Source of the DNA: Arthrobacter sp. OVS8
GTDB taxonomy: Bacteria > Actinomycetota > Actinomycetes > Actinomycetales > Micrococcaceae
Direction: 5' to 3'
Assembly: GCA_028370155.1 (NCBI GenBank)
Contig: CP116670.1
Location: forward strand, 3,286,001-3,350,000
DNA length: 64,000 nt
Below, piece by piece: positions 19,283 to 30,343 of the stretch; positions within the stretch are counted from its first letter, which is position 1; each line of letters starts with the position of its first letter. The notes below the pieces were generated by a model. The model searched no databases. It was not told the origin of the DNA and worked only from the letters and a program-made list of their open reading frames with translations. The translations under genes and the position numbers were made by a program.

Positions 19283-19522
19283 ATGAGCGATCCCACCGAC
19301 CCGAGCAACGATCCGGCCGATCTTCGGGGGCCGGGCGACCCGGACGCCGTCGAAGCCCGCCAGCCGCACGCCGAACCCGGCCACGCCGGCAACATCCGCG
19401 AGGAACAACTGACCCAGGCCGCCGGAGCAGTGCCCGCAGCCTATGTCGGGTCCGGCGACCCCGACGCGGAGGACAAACCGGAAGACGCCGCCGACACCGG
19501 CATGTGGGACGACGAAGTCTGA
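19283..19522 (+). CDS. Small acidic proline/aspartate-rich hypothetical protein
   Basis: The 79-residue product is strongly acidic and low in hydrophobic residues, with repeated GDPDA motifs (GPGDPDAVEA, GSGDPDAEDK), so it is probably disordered. A ribosome-binding site (AAAGGCAG) precedes ATG 19283. I recognise no family domain. The 223 bases after it contain nothing I can identify. Confidence 0.6.
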   Translation: MSDPTDPSNDPADLRGPGDPDAVEARQPHAEPGHAGNIREEQLTQAAGAVPAAYVGSGDPDAEDKPEDAADTGMWDDEV

Positions 19523-19745
19523 CCCTCCGCTTGCGGTGCGGGGGCACTTTGCCGCGGTCCGGCGTCAGAAACGACGACGGCGGCCGGGCGTTTCGTGTCA
19601 ATGTGCCCCCGGACGGCAGGGAACGACGCCGGGCGGCCTGGCTGCCGCGGCGCCTCCGCCAAGAAGCCCTCCGCCCACAAGGGAGAGCCAGGGGAATATC
19701 CCCTGGCTCCCGATGCGCACTCGCCGGCGCAGGCATACCGGTGGA

Positions 19746-20219
19746 TCAGCGGCGCACTGTTTCCAGGTCGCTCTTCTCCCACCGTGTCCAGTCGGACCAG
19801 CGGCCGTGATCGACGCTGACCCTGAAGGAGACCAGGTGGTACACCTTTTCCGGGCCGCGGCGATCATAGTTCGGCACCCAGTCGTAGCTGTGCAGCGTGA
19901 CCGCCTTGTCATGGCGATCGAAGGACTCCCTGAACCACGATGAGCCTAGGTAGTTATCGTGGCGGCGTTCGTCCTCGTAGCGCACCTGCTTGATTTGTAC
20001 GGTCCGGCCGTCACGGCAGTGGACCTTGATCTTGAAGTCCACTTTGCCGTTGCCGCGCGACTGGGGGTCGAGGGGATCGACTGTACAGCCGCGGTACGAG
20101 GTATCGGCCTGGGCCGGTGCCGCCAGTGCCAGCGGAACACCGGTTATTCCGAAGCCAATGGCCGAGAATAAGGCCAGCCGTGACCGCCAGGTTTTCTTGG
20201 CGGTTGGAGTGATGGACAT
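19746..20219 (-). CDS. Secreted hypothetical protein with Sec signal peptide
   Basis: The N-terminus has a basic region (KKTWRSRL), a hydrophobic core and a cleavage-like APAQA-D site around residue 35. The mature part is rich in charged residues and aromatics with two Cys (YRGCTVDP, KVHCRDGRT) that may pair. ATG 20219 is chosen because GTAGGAG lies upstream. The upstream 304 bases hold only its promoter and a downstream-facing hairpin of the next gene. Function unknown. Confidence 0.72.
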   Translation of the reverse strand: MSITPTAKKTWRSRLALFSAIGFGITGVPLALAAPAQADTSYRGCTVDPLDPQSRGNGKVDFKIKVHCRDGRTVQIKQVRYEDERRHDNYLGSSWFRESFDRHDKAVTLHSYDWVPNYDRRGPEKVYHLVSFRVSVDHGRWSDWTRWEKSDLETVRR

Positions 20220-20457
20220 TGTTTTTCTTGCTCCTACATTAATGATGCGGATCACCAATTTCGGACGGTGCGAGCCAGCGACGGTTGCACGTCGAATGAA
20301 GGGCAATCGAGGCGGTAACGATTCCGTCCATTTCGATTAGCACCCCTAATTGTGCGGGGCTTGGGTCCGGGGCCCGCTCGTGGTACTTGCTCGGCCCGGT
20401 ATATCTATGGTCCTCCTGCATCGGCCGCCGCGCCACCCCTCAACGCCCGTCTCCGGC

Positions 20458-20497
20458 CCGCTGGGCTGCGGACATGTCCACCCGCACAGCCCAGCGG
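20458..20497 (-). terminator. Stem-loop after the alpha/beta hydrolase gene
   Basis: Arms CCGCTGGGCTG and CAGCCCAGCGG (11 bases, perfect) enclose an 18-base loop that itself contains GGACATGTCC. It lies 26 bases beyond the hydrolase stop on the minus strand. Confidence 0.7.
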
Positions 20498-20523
20498 ATC
20501 CACCGGCCGCGGCAGCCCGGGTA

Positions 20524-21505
<982 letters not shown>

Positions 21506-21540
21506 AGTAGGTGCAACAGACCTACCAAAAGGAGAACCAG

Positions 21541-21708
21541 ATGTGCCGACAGGTTGCATGCAAGAAGTGCGGTAAGACCACTTGGGCCGGCTGTGGCCAG
21601 CACGTTGACCAGGTCATGCGGGGCGTCAAGAGCGCCGACCGCTGCAGGGGCCACGAGGGTGAAGTCAGCACCAAGACCGGCTTCTTCGCCAAGCTCTTCG
21701 GCCGCTAG
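21541..21708 (+). CDS. 55-residue Cys-rich small protein
   Basis: MCRQVACKKCGKTTWAGCG begins with a CxxC pair plus further Cys and His (GQH, CRGH), consistent with a small metal-binding zinc knuckle. The C-terminus FFAKLFGR is amphipathic. AAAAGGAG precedes ATG 21541. The CsoR-type palindrome in its promoter suggests metal- or persulfide-responsive expression. A short GC hairpin (GGCCCCG...CGGGGCC) at about 21729-21760 probably terminates it. No assigned function is known to me. Confidence 0.8.
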   Translation: MCRQVACKKCGKTTWAGCGQHVDQVMRGVKSADRCRGHEGEVSTKTGFFAKLFGR

Positions 21709-21775
21709 GCCGGTTCTCCAGCAGTCAGGGCCCCGTCGCACCCAGTGCGGCGGGGCCCTGCCCTAAAGAGCTCGC

Positions 21776-22680
21776 CTACTCCAGCAGCGCCCGCGCCACT
21801 ACCTTGGTGAGCCCGTGGATCATGGCCAGGCGTTCCTTGCTCTCGCCGTCCTCGCCCCAGGTGTAGATGGCCAGCGCGTAGGACCGTTCGCCGGAGGTCA
21901 GGAGCGCGGCGTCGTGGACATAGCCCTCCAGCTCGCCGTACTTGTGCTGCACCGTGATGTCGGGCCCGACGGCGGCCGGAATGAGCCGTTCGTTGTTGGT
22001 CTTCTGCATATAGCCCAGCAGTTCCTGCGTGTGCTCCGCGTTCAGCAGCTTGCCGGTGGAGAGCTGCTTGAGCACATCGGCCATCTCGGCCGCGGTCAGC
22101 AGGTTCTGTTCGGGGTCGTAGCTGATCCCGATCGACGCGGCGTACTCGATCAGCTCCGGATAGCCGATGTCCTGCATCAGCAGCAGCCAGGCGTCGTTGC
22201 TGCTCGCGTTGACCATCGCCTGGAGCTGGAACGCGGCGTCGAAGCTCCCCAGCGGCGCGTCGAGCGACTTTTCGCCGGCCTCCACCAGGTGGTAATAGGC
22301 CGCCGCCGTGATGATCTTGGCGGTGCTGGCCGCCACAAACTCGGTCCCGTCGCCGTAGCTGCGCGGCTCCCCGCCGTGTGTGTCCGCGAGGACGACGCCG
22401 ATCCGGTAGCCGGAGTTCGCGGCCAGGATCCGCTTGATCTCGGCATCGAGGTCGACGGCGGCCCGCGGGGCCTGCGTCGCCGGGGCCGCGGCCGCGGGCT
22501 GCTCCTCCCACGGGGTCTGCGGGCCGGCGAGGAACTCCGTCCGGGGTCCGGCCCGGTGCGGACGACGCCGGCGGTCACCACGCCCAGCAGCACCAGGGCC
22601 GTGGCCGCCCAGACCAGGAGCAGCTTGCCGCGGGCGGAGAGGGATTTGGCGGCCTGGCGGGATGGTCCCGAGGTGTTCAT
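21776..22680 (-). CDS. Membrane-anchored class A beta-lactamase-like serine hydrolase
   Basis: An N-terminal cytoplasmic stretch and one transmembrane helix (LLLVWAATALVLLGVV) precede a linker and an exported penicillin-recognising domain. The SxxK motif is AASTAKI and the SxN-like motif is ASSNDAW, while the third KTG motif is replaced by HKYG, so it may not be a true beta-lactamase. The frame breaks once near 22540-22550, and one added base joins the TM region to LAGPQTPW. About 300 residues. Role in cell-wall metabolism is inferred. Confidence 0.8.
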
Positions 22681-22822
22681 GGGGCAGGGCCTTCCGGGTC
22701 AACAAAGGGGCGGGGTTTCCTGCAACGTATGCCCGGGGACTGGGCATGTCCACGCGACGCACGGGACTTCAGACAGGTGAGGGCCAACTCCCAGCTGGGA
22801 CCGCCGCATTAGGCTGGCTGCT

Positions 22823-23741
22823 ATGCCGAGGAAAATAACTGTGAGCCTGCCGGACCCCACCCTGCGCGAGTACCTGACGCCCCACCCGGACGTCACCGTC
22901 CTCGAATGGGACCTGACCGGTGCCCCGCCCCTGCCGCGCATCGACATCGTGGTCCAGCCCTACATGGGCAGCACGGAGGTCCTGCGCAGCCTGGCACAGG
23001 TGGAGACGGGGCTGGTACAGAGCCAGTCGATCGGGTACGACGGCGTGGCGGACTCGCTGCCGCCTGGCCGGGTGTTCGCCAACGCCGCCGGCGTCCACGA
23101 AACCTCCACCGCCGAACTCACCCTGGCCCTGATCCTGGCCAGCCAGCGCGAGTTCCCGCGGCTGCTGCAGAACCAGCAACAGGGCCGGTGGGAGACCCGG
23201 CCCACCGCCAGCCTCGCGGACCGGCGGGTGCTGATCGTCGGCTACGGCGGGGTGGGCAAGGCGATCGAGGACCGGATCCTGCCGTTCGAGACCACCGTGA
23301 CCCGGGTGGCCAGCAAGGCGCGGGACGACGAGCGCGGCCACGTCCACGGCATCGACGAGCTGCACACCCTCCTGCCGGAACACGACATCGTGATCGTCGG
23401 GGTTCCGCTCAGCGATTCCACCCGCCACCTCATTGACGATCGCTTCCTCGCGGCCATGCCCGACGGCGCCCTGCTGGTCAACGTGGCCCGCGGACCGGTC
23501 GCGGACACCGACGCCCTGGTGAAGCACACGGGATCGGGCCGGATCCGCGCCGCCCTGGACGTCACGGACCCCGAGCCGCTGCCGCACGACCATCCGCTGT
23601 GGCGGACCCCGGCGTCATCATCAGCCCGCACGTGGGCGGGGCGAGCTCGGCCATGCGCCCGCGGATGGGGAAACTCCTGCAACGGCAGATCGAGTTGATG
23701 GTGGCGGGGAGCCGCCGGTGAACGTGGTGCTGGGCGGCTGA
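22823..23741 (+). CDS. D-isomer-specific 2-hydroxyacid dehydrogenase
   Basis: This NAD(P)-dependent dehydrogenase has the Rossmann motif GYGGVGKA in the middle, then NVARGPV with the catalytic region, and the HPLWRTPG...PHVGG segment carrying the catalytic His. Two indels near the 3' end (four-base runs at 23607-23610 and 23706-23709) hide the true C-terminus. Corrected, it ends NVVLGG with a TGA at 23741. The length of about 307 residues is normal. The substrate is not predictable. Confidence 0.87.
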
Positions 23742-23871
23742 GCGCCGGTCAGCTGCCACCGGTGCCGGGCAACGGCTGCCCGCCACCATATAATTCGAAT
23801 ATGCCAATCACCAGCCTTGACCGAGGCAACCCCGTCCAGCCGTCCGCCGTCGAGCAGTTTGGAAGCGGGCT

Positions 23872-24920
23872 GTGAGCGGCGGTCTCGTCGCCCTGCTGGA
23901 CGACATCGCAGCCCTGGCCCGCATCGCGGCCGCCTCGGTGGACGACGTCGCAGCCGGAGCGGCCAAGGCGGGGGCCAAGGCAGCCGGCGTCGTCATTGAC
24001 GACGCCGCCGTCACCCTCAATACGTGTCCGGGGCGGACCCGTCCCGCGAACTGCCGATGATCAAGAAGATCTTCTGGGGCTCGCTCCGGAACAAGCTGCT
24101 GATCATCCTGCCGGCGCTGCTGCTCATCAGCGCCTTCATCCCGGGCGTCATTCCGTTCATCCTCATGCTGGGCGGCACGTACCTCTGCTACGAGGGGGCC
24201 GAGAAGGTCTGGCACAAGTTCTTCGGCCACCACGAGGCCGAGGAGGACACTCCGGCGGTCGACCGGGGCCCGGAGGCGGAGGCCAAGGTCACCAAGGGCG
24301 CCATCACCACCGACTTCATCCTCTCCTGCGAGATCATGGTCATCGCGATGAACGAGATCTCCGCCGAGTCCATTTGGGCCCGGGCGGCCATCCTGGTTGT
24401 CGTGGCGCTCGCGATTACGGTGGCCGTCTACGGCGCCGTCGCACTCATCGTCAAGATGGACGACATCGGCCTGCACCTGACCAAGAAGGACTCTGCGGGA
24501 TCCAAGCGCTTCGGCGAGCTGCTCGTCAAGGGGATGCCCGCCGTGCTGACCACGATTACCGTGATCGGGACGGTCGCCATGCTGTGGGTGGGCGGCCACA
24601 TCATGCTGCAGGGCGCCTACGACCTCGGCTGGCACCTGCCGTACGACCTGGTCCACGTCCTCGAGGCACCGTTCGCCGGGATCGCGGTGGCGGGCGGCTT
24701 CCTGGCCTGGCTGGTGAACACCCTGTGCTCGGCCGTCATCGGTCTCGCCTGGGGCCTGGTGGTCATGGCGATCCTGACCCCGCTGCTCAAGGTGCTGCCG
24801 TTCGGCAAGAAGAAGAGCGGACACGAAGAGGGCGACGTCCGCGCCGCCGTCGACGGCCATCAGCCCGCGACGGCGGACGGCCACCAGCCGGCAAAGCACG
24901 ACGCCGACCCCGCCTCCTAG
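23872..24920 (+). CDS. DUF808 family multipass membrane protein (YedI-like)
   Basis: The start MSGGLVALLDDIAALARIAAAS and the segment KAAGVVIDDAAVTPQYV are diagnostic of DUF808. About six hydrophobic helices follow, and the C-terminus is a hydrophilic tail with three GHQPA-type repeats. The frame breaks near 24013 where ACCC should be ACCCC. It starts at GTG 23872. The family has no established function; all that can be said is that it is an inner-membrane protein. Confidence 0.85.
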
Positions 24921-24966
24921 CGCGCACCTACCGTCGCCCCACATGACGCGGCGAGAGGAGACCACC

Positions 24967-25326
24967 ATGACAGCGAGTTCGATCATCGAGTACATCGACC
25001 AGTACGACGGTGATGTACGGCAGCGGCTGCTGACCGTGTACGGACTGATCCGGTCGGCCGTTCCCGATGAAGCGGTGGAGTCGATCAGTTGGCGTATGCC
25101 GACCTTCCAACTCGGCACCGAGCCGCTGTTCTTCTTCACCGGAACAAAGCGCCACATCGGGTTCTATCCGACTCCAGACGCGATCGCGCATTTCTCGACA
25201 GAGCTGGCCGCATATGGAACCACCGAGCACGCTATCCAGCTGCGCCATGATGCCCCGCTCCCCACCGAGCTCATCCGCGAGATAATCGCGTGGCGGCTGC
25301 AGCAGCTGCCTTCAGACAGGGTTTGA
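24967..25326 (+). CDS. DUF1801/YdhG-type iron-chaperone-like protein
   Basis: The 119-residue protein shows the YdhG/DUF1801 pattern: an N-terminal helix with RQRLLTVYGLIRSAVPDE, then ISWRMPTF, FFFTGTKRHIGFYP and the C-terminal PLPTELIREIIAWRL. Related proteins include frataxin-like Fra, but the function here is unproven. A good GAGAGGAG site precedes ATG 24967. Confidence 0.85.
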   Translation: MTASSIIEYIDQYDGDVRQRLLTVYGLIRSAVPDEAVESISWRMPTFQLGTEPLFFFTGTKRHIGFYPTPDAIAHFSTELAAYGTTEHAIQLRHDAPLPTELIREIIAWRLQQLPSDRV

Positions 25327-25341
25327 ATCAGTCGCCTCAGG

Positions 25342-25574
25342 TCAGCCTTGCGAAGTCTCGCTGGGTGGACGCTCAACTTTGCCTGCGGGCTTCTGAATCC
25401 CGAGGATGAGGAAGGTGATGCCCATAGTGAAGAACGCAATCCAAGCCGTGGTGCCCAGAAATATCATGGCGATCGCAACGGCAAGGAAAACGATCCCGAT
25501 CGGCAGGAATGCCGCGCCCCGCTTCTCTTAGCTCGGCCGTGCGACTCCGACGTGGGCTTTCCTTCTCCGTTCAT
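25342..25574 (-). CDS. Small two-helix membrane protein, frame-broken
   Basis: From ATG 25574 the frame reads MNGEGKPTSES and breaks at the CCCC run 25517-25520 (plus strand). One additional base joins it to GIVFLAVAIAMIFLGTTAW and a second hydrophobic stretch, ending PSETSQG at the TGA 25344-25342. The product would be about 77 residues with two transmembrane helices. Short, and broken into two frames, it is easily missed. Function unknown. Confidence 0.62.
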
Positions 25575-25644
25575 CTGGCCGAGGCTACGTCGGTGAACGG
25601 AGACGCGCAAACGCTCCCGCGAATGAGCGGTTCAGACGGTGTCC

Positions 25645-26172
25645 TCACCACCCCGAAGTGCCCGGGCCGCCCTTGAACGGACCGACGATGTTCGGGGTGA
25701 TCCAGCCGCCGTAGAAGTCGCCATCCTGGGAGGTCACCGGCTCGCCGTCGACTTCGCAGGAGTCCATGTGCCGCGGGTAGAGGGCCACCCGGGTGCTGAG
25801 CGCCTCGAAACCCCGGGCTGGCTCCGGGTAGGTCCACGCTCCGCGGCGAACAATGACGCCGCCGGCAACGACGTTGAAGTAGTGCGCCTCGCCCTTGAAC
25901 TCGCAGAAGCTGGTGCCTCCGACCGGGACCAGCACCCCGGCAGGGAAGGCGTCCAGCGGCAGGTAGTAGACCGGGGGATGGCTGGTCTCCAGGACGCGCA
26001 CGGCATCGGTGGTGTCGGCAATCACCTGCCCGCCGAGGCGCACGATGACCCGCTCCGGCCGGGGTTCGACCCTGGGCGGCCGCGGGTAGTCCCACACCGA
26101 TTCCTGGCCGGCCTCGGGTTTGACGGGCCGGGGACGCCGGAAAATGCCGGAAAGACCGTGAGCAGGAGTCAT
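25645..26172 (-). CDS. DUF427 family protein
   Basis: The conserved DUF427 block is clear: ADTTDAVRVLETSHPPVYYLP, then GTSFCEFKGEAHYF and RGAWTYPEP. The domain forms a small beta-tent fold of unknown biochemical role. ATG 26172 gives 175 residues, including a proline-rich N-terminal extension. It is divergent from the ABC exporter operon, 120 bases away. Confidence 0.88.
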   Translation of the reverse strand: MTPAHGLSGIFRRPRPVKPEAGQESVWDYPRPPRVEPRPERVIVRLGGQVIADTTDAVRVLETSHPPVYYLPLDAFPAGVLVPVGGTSFCEFKGEAHYFNVVAGGVIVRRGAWTYPEPARGFEALSTRVALYPRHMDSCEVDGEPVTSQDGDFYGGWITPNIVGPFKGGPGTSGW

Positions 26173-26295
26173 CTCCCCATGGTGCCACCTTCCGCAGGCA
26201 AGTGATCCGCCCTGAGAGGAACCAGTTCCACCCACGGCCCCCAGACGTAAACTGACCTTCACACCACTGCCCGTGACCCGTGAAGTGGAGTACGG

Positions 26296-28035
26296 ATGCT
26301 CTGGAAACTGCTCGTTGAATACCTGGCACCGCAGCGCTGGCTGCTGCTCGCCGTCGTCGTCTTCCAGCTGGCGCAGTCCATCGCCTCGCTGTACCTGCCC
26401 ACCCTGAACGCGGACATCATCGACCAGGGCGTGGCGAAGGGGGACACGGAGTACATCCTGCGCACCGGCGCGGTGATGCTGCTGGTGACGCTTCTGCAGA
26501 TCGCCTGCGCCATCGCGGCCGTGTATTTCGGGGCGAAGGCGGCGATGGCGATGGGCCGGGACGTGCGCGGGGCGGTCTTCAGCCGGGTGGCGGCGTTCTC
26601 CGAGCAGGAGGTCACCCGCTTCGGCGCGCCGAGCCTCATCACCCGCTCCACCAACGACGTCCAGCAGGTCCAGCAGCTGGTGCTGGTCTCCGCCACCCTG
26701 ATGGTGGCCGCGCCCATGCTGAGCGTCGGCGGCGTCATCATGGCCATGCGGCAGGACCTGCAGCTGTCCTGGCTGATCGCGGTCAGCGTGCCGGTGCTGC
26801 TGGCAGGTGTGGGGGTGATCATCACCCGGATGGTGCCGCTGTTCCGGGTCATGCAGACCCGGATCGACACCGTGAACCGGGTGCTCCGCGAGCAGCTCAC
26901 CGGCATCCGCGTGGTCCGCGCGTTCGTCCGCGAGGACGTGGAGACCGCCCGCTTCGCCCGGGCCAACGAGGACGTCACGGACACCGCCCTGCGCGCCGGC
27001 CGGCTGATGGCGCTCGCGTTCCCCACCGTGATGCTGGTCCTGAACGTCTCGTCCGTGGCGGTGATCTGGTTCGGCGCGTTCCGGATCCAGGACGGCTCCA
27101 TGCAGGTGGGCACCATGATCGCGTTCCTGAGCTACCTCATGCAGATCCTGATGTCCGTCATGATGGCCACGTTCATGGCGATCATGATCCCGCGCGCGGC
27201 GGTCTCCGCGGACCGGATCGGGGAGGTGCTGGGCACCGAGTCCAGCGTCCGGCCGCCGGAGCACCCGGTCGGCTTTGCCGGCCGCACCGGCCGCGGCGAG
27301 CTGGAGATGCGCGACGTCGGGTTCGCCTACCCGGGTGCCGAGCAGCCGGTCCTCGCCGGGATCAGCTTCACCGCCCGCGCGGGGCGGACGACGGCGATCA
27401 TCGGCGCCACCGGGTCCGGCAAGACCACCCTGGTGAACCTCATGCCGCGGCTCTTCGACGCCACGTCCGGCGCGGTGCTGATCGACGGCGTGGACGTCCG
27501 GGAGCTGCACCCGGACCTGCTGTGGGGGCACATCGGCCTGGTCCCGCAGCGGCCGTACCTGTTCTCCGGCACGGTTCGCAGCAACCTGCTTTACGGCAAA
27601 CCCGACGCCACGGAGGAGGAACTCTGGCGGGCGCTGGCCATCGCGCAGGCGGAGGACTTCGTCCGGGAGATGGAGGGCGGGCTGGACGCGCCCGTCTCGC
27701 AGGGCGGCACCAACGTCTCCGGCGGGCAGCGGCAGCGGATCGCGATCGCCCGGGCGCTGGTGAAAAGGCCCGAGCTCTACATCTTCGACGACTCCTTCTC
27801 CTCGCTGGACACCGCCACCGACGCCCGGCTGCGGCAGGCGCTCCGGCAGCACACCGCCGGCGCCACCCTGGTGATCATCGCCCAGCGTGTCTCCAGCATC
27901 GTGGACGCGGACCAGATCCTGGTGCTCGACGGCGGCCGGATCGTCGCGCACGGCACGCACCCGGAGCTGCTGGAGACGTCCGAGACGTACCGGGAGATTG
28001 TGAACTCCCAGCTCGCGGCGGAGGAGGCGGCATGA
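26296..28035 (+). CDS. Heterodimeric ABC exporter subunit 1 (TM domain plus degenerate-site NBD)
   Basis: Six membrane helices occupy residues 1-310, followed by an ATPase domain with Walker A GATGSGKTT, signature VSGGQ and Walker B LYIFDDSFSSLD. The residue after the Walker B Asp is Asp rather than Glu, the mark of the degenerate site in heterodimeric exporters such as TM287/288 or LmrCD. Its TGA overlaps the ATG of subunit 2. Together they would form a drug/lipid-type exporter in the cytoplasmic membrane. The reading frame is intact over 579 residues. Confidence 0.94.
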   Translation: MLWKLLVEYLAPQRWLLLAVVVFQLAQSIASLYLPTLNADIIDQGVAKGDTEYILRTGAVMLLVTLLQIACAIAAVYFGAKAAMAMGRDVRGAVFSRVAAFSEQEVTRFGAPSLITRSTNDVQQVQQLVLVSATLMVAAPMLSVGGVIMAMRQDLQLSWLIAVSVPVLLAGVGVIITRMVPLFRVMQTRIDTVNRVLREQLTGIRVVRAFVREDVETARFARANEDVTDTALRAGRLMALAFPTVMLVLNVSSVAVIWFGAFRIQDGSMQVGTMIAFLSYLMQILMSVMMATFMAIMIPRAAVSADRIGEVLGTESSVRPPEHPVGFAGRTGRGELEMRDVGFAYPGAEQPVLAGISFTARAGRTTAIIGATGSGKTTLVNLMPRLFDATSGAVLIDGVDVRELHPDLLWGHIGLVPQRPYLFSGTVRSNLLYGKPDATEEELWRALAIAQAEDFVREMEGGLDAPVSQGGTNVSGGQRQRIAIARALVKRPELYIFDDSFSSLDTATDARLRQALRQHTAGATLVIIAQRVSSIVDADQILVLDGGRIVAHGTHPELLETSETYREIVNSQLAAEEAA

Positions 28036-30047
28036 GCGCCCCGGACCGCACCGGGACACCGGCCGCCACTGGGGGACAGTCGCGCGGCGGGACGGCCGCC
28101 GTCGAACGTATTCCCCGCCCGGCGGCAGGCCCGGGCCGCGGCGGGCCGTTCGCCGGGATGAACGTGCCGGCGGAGAAAGCGATGAACTTCTGGCCGTCCG
28201 CTAAACGGCTGCTGGGCCAACTGCGGCCGGAGCGGCTGTGGCTGGTGCTGGTCCTGATGCTCGCGGTGGTGAGTGTGACGTTCTCGGTGATCGGGCCGCG
28301 GCTGCTGGGGAGGGCACCAACCTGATCTTCGCCGGCGTCGTGTCCAGGGACCTGCCGGCCGGGATGAGCCAGGAGCAGCTGATCGCGCAGCTGCGCGCCG
28401 AGGGGCAGACCCAGCAGGCGGACATGCTCAGCGCCATGACGCTGACGCCGGGCGCGGGGATCGATTTCGCGGCGCTGGCCAGCGTGCTGCTGTGGGCGCT
28501 GGCGCTGTACGTGCTGGCGTCGGCATTCATGTGGATGCAGGCATATATCCTCAACGGCGTGGTGCAGCGGACGGTGTTCCGGCTGCGCGAGCGGATCGAG
28601 GCCAAGATCAACCGGCTGCCGCTGCGCTACTTCGACTCGATCCAGCGCGGGGAGCTGCTGAGCCGGGTCACCAACGACGTGGACAACATCTCGCAGAGCC
28701 TGCAGCAGTCCATCAGCCAGGCGGTCACGTCGCTGCTGACCGTGCTGGGCGTGCTGGTGATGATGTTCATCCTCTCGCCCACGCTGGCGCTGATCGCGCT
28801 GGTCACGGTGCCGCTGACGCTGGTGACGACGGCGCTGATCGCCAAGCGCTCGCAAAAGCTGTTTGTGGCGCAGTGGCGGCACACAGGGGAGCTGAACGGG
28901 CAGATCGAGGAGACGTACACCGGACACGCGCTGGTGAAGGTGTTCGGCCGGCAGCGCGAGGTGGAGGAGCGGTTCCGGCAGAAGAACGCGGAGCTGTATG
29001 AGGCCAGCTTCGGGGCGCAGTTCGTGTCCGGCCTGATCATGCCGGCCATGACGTTCATCGGGAACCTGGTCTACGTGGGGATCGCCGTGGTGGGCGGGCT
29101 GCAGGTGGCTGCCGGGGCGATGCAGCTGGGCGATGTGCAGGCGTTCATCCAGTACTCGCGGCAGTTCACCCAGCCGCTGGCCCAGCTGGGCTCGATGGCG
29201 AACCTGCTGCAGTCCGGGGTGGCGTCGGCCGAGCGGGTGTTCGAACTGCTGGATGAGAAGGAGCAATCGGCGGATCCCGTGCCGGCAGTGGCGCCGAACG
29301 GCGGGCGGGGCCGGCTGGTGTTCGAGAACGTCTCCTTCTCCTACTCACCGGACAAACCGCTGATCACGGACCTGAGCCTGGTGGCGGAGCCGGGGCAGAC
29401 CGTGGCGATCGTCGGCCCGACCGGTGCGGGCAAGACCACGCTGGTGAACCTGATGATGCGGTTCTACGAACTCGACGCCGGGCGGATCACGCTCGACGGC
29501 GTGGACGTCACCGCGATGACCCGCAACGGGGTGCGCTCGCGGATGGGCATGGTGCTGCAGGACACCTGGCTGTTCGGCGGGACCATCCGGGACAACATCG
29601 GGTACGGCCGCCCGGCGCGTCGGAGGACGAGATCCTGGAGGCAGCCCGGGCGACGTACGTGGACCGGTTCGTCCGGTCGCTGCCGGACGGGTACGACACG
29701 GTGCTGGAGGACGAAGGCGGGAACGTGTCGGCGGGGAGAAGCAGCTGCTCACCATCGCCCGGGCGTTCCTGGCGCGGCCGTCGGTGCTGATCCTGGACGA
29801 GGCGACTTCGTCTGTGGATACCCGGACCGAGGTGCTGGTGCAGAAGGCCATGAGCGCGCTGCGCTCGGACCGGACGTCGTTCGTCATCGCGCACAGGCTG
29901 TCCACCATTCGCGACGCCGACCTCATCCTGGTGATGGAATCCGGGCAGATCGTGGAGCAGGGGACGCATGCTTCGCTGCTGGAGGCCGGCGGGGCGTACG
30001 CCGCGCTGTATGCGGCGCAGTTCGCGGCTCCGGTGGCGGAGGTTTAG
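28032..30047 (+). CDS. Heterodimeric ABC exporter subunit 2 (canonical NBD), three frame breaks
   Basis: This is the partner of subunit 1, starting at the overlapping ATG 28032. It has six TM helices, then Walker [10 protein letters not shown] and canonical Walker [12 protein letters not shown] with a catalytic Glu. Frame breaks lie at 28307-28310 (GGGG), near 29618, and at 29733-29736 (GGGG). One base at each restores a protein of about 672 residues. The last ~620 bases recur, diverged, at 37418-38040 on the far side of the accessory block, so the 3' end may have been replaced during insertion. Confidence 0.93.
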
Positions 30048-30343
30048 GGCGGCTCCGGTCAGGTCGGCGGATCCAGGCCGACACATGCGCTGACATCGGC
30101 TTTTCGGGGATGACCAGCAGACAAAGTCAGGTCCCCACTGGTGCTGGTGACTATCACTATAGTCAGGTTGAGTTCTAAGAACCTCTGGGGACCGTGTCAA
30201 GAAAAGGTGAATCAAACCCTATTCCGACAACCTTTTGGCGGCCTGCCTGACGTCAGGTTGGGGTGTGCCTCAACCTAACGTCAGGCAGGCCGCCAAAACC
30301 TGATTTGGGCCAGGGCTTGGGATCTGGTGGGGGAGCCGGGCAT
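30048..30343. other. Left junction of accessory block 1, non-coding
   Basis: No gene is seen after the ABC stop. The stretch contains the palindrome TGACTAT-CACT-ATAGTCA (30148-30165) and the long hairpin annotated separately. Base composition drops in GC from here rightward, consistent with foreign DNA. Confidence 0.6.
30233..30298. repeat. Long hairpin, 28-base arms with one mismatch
   Basis: The arms run 30233-30260 (starting TTTTGGCGGCCTGCC) and 30271-30298 (ending GGCAGGCCGCCAAAA) around a 10-base loop. Within the left arm CCTGACGTCAGG is itself palindromic. The T run is at the 5' side and the A run at the 3' side on both strands, so it does not look like an intrinsic terminator. A recombination or replication site is possible. 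Confidence 0.8.
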
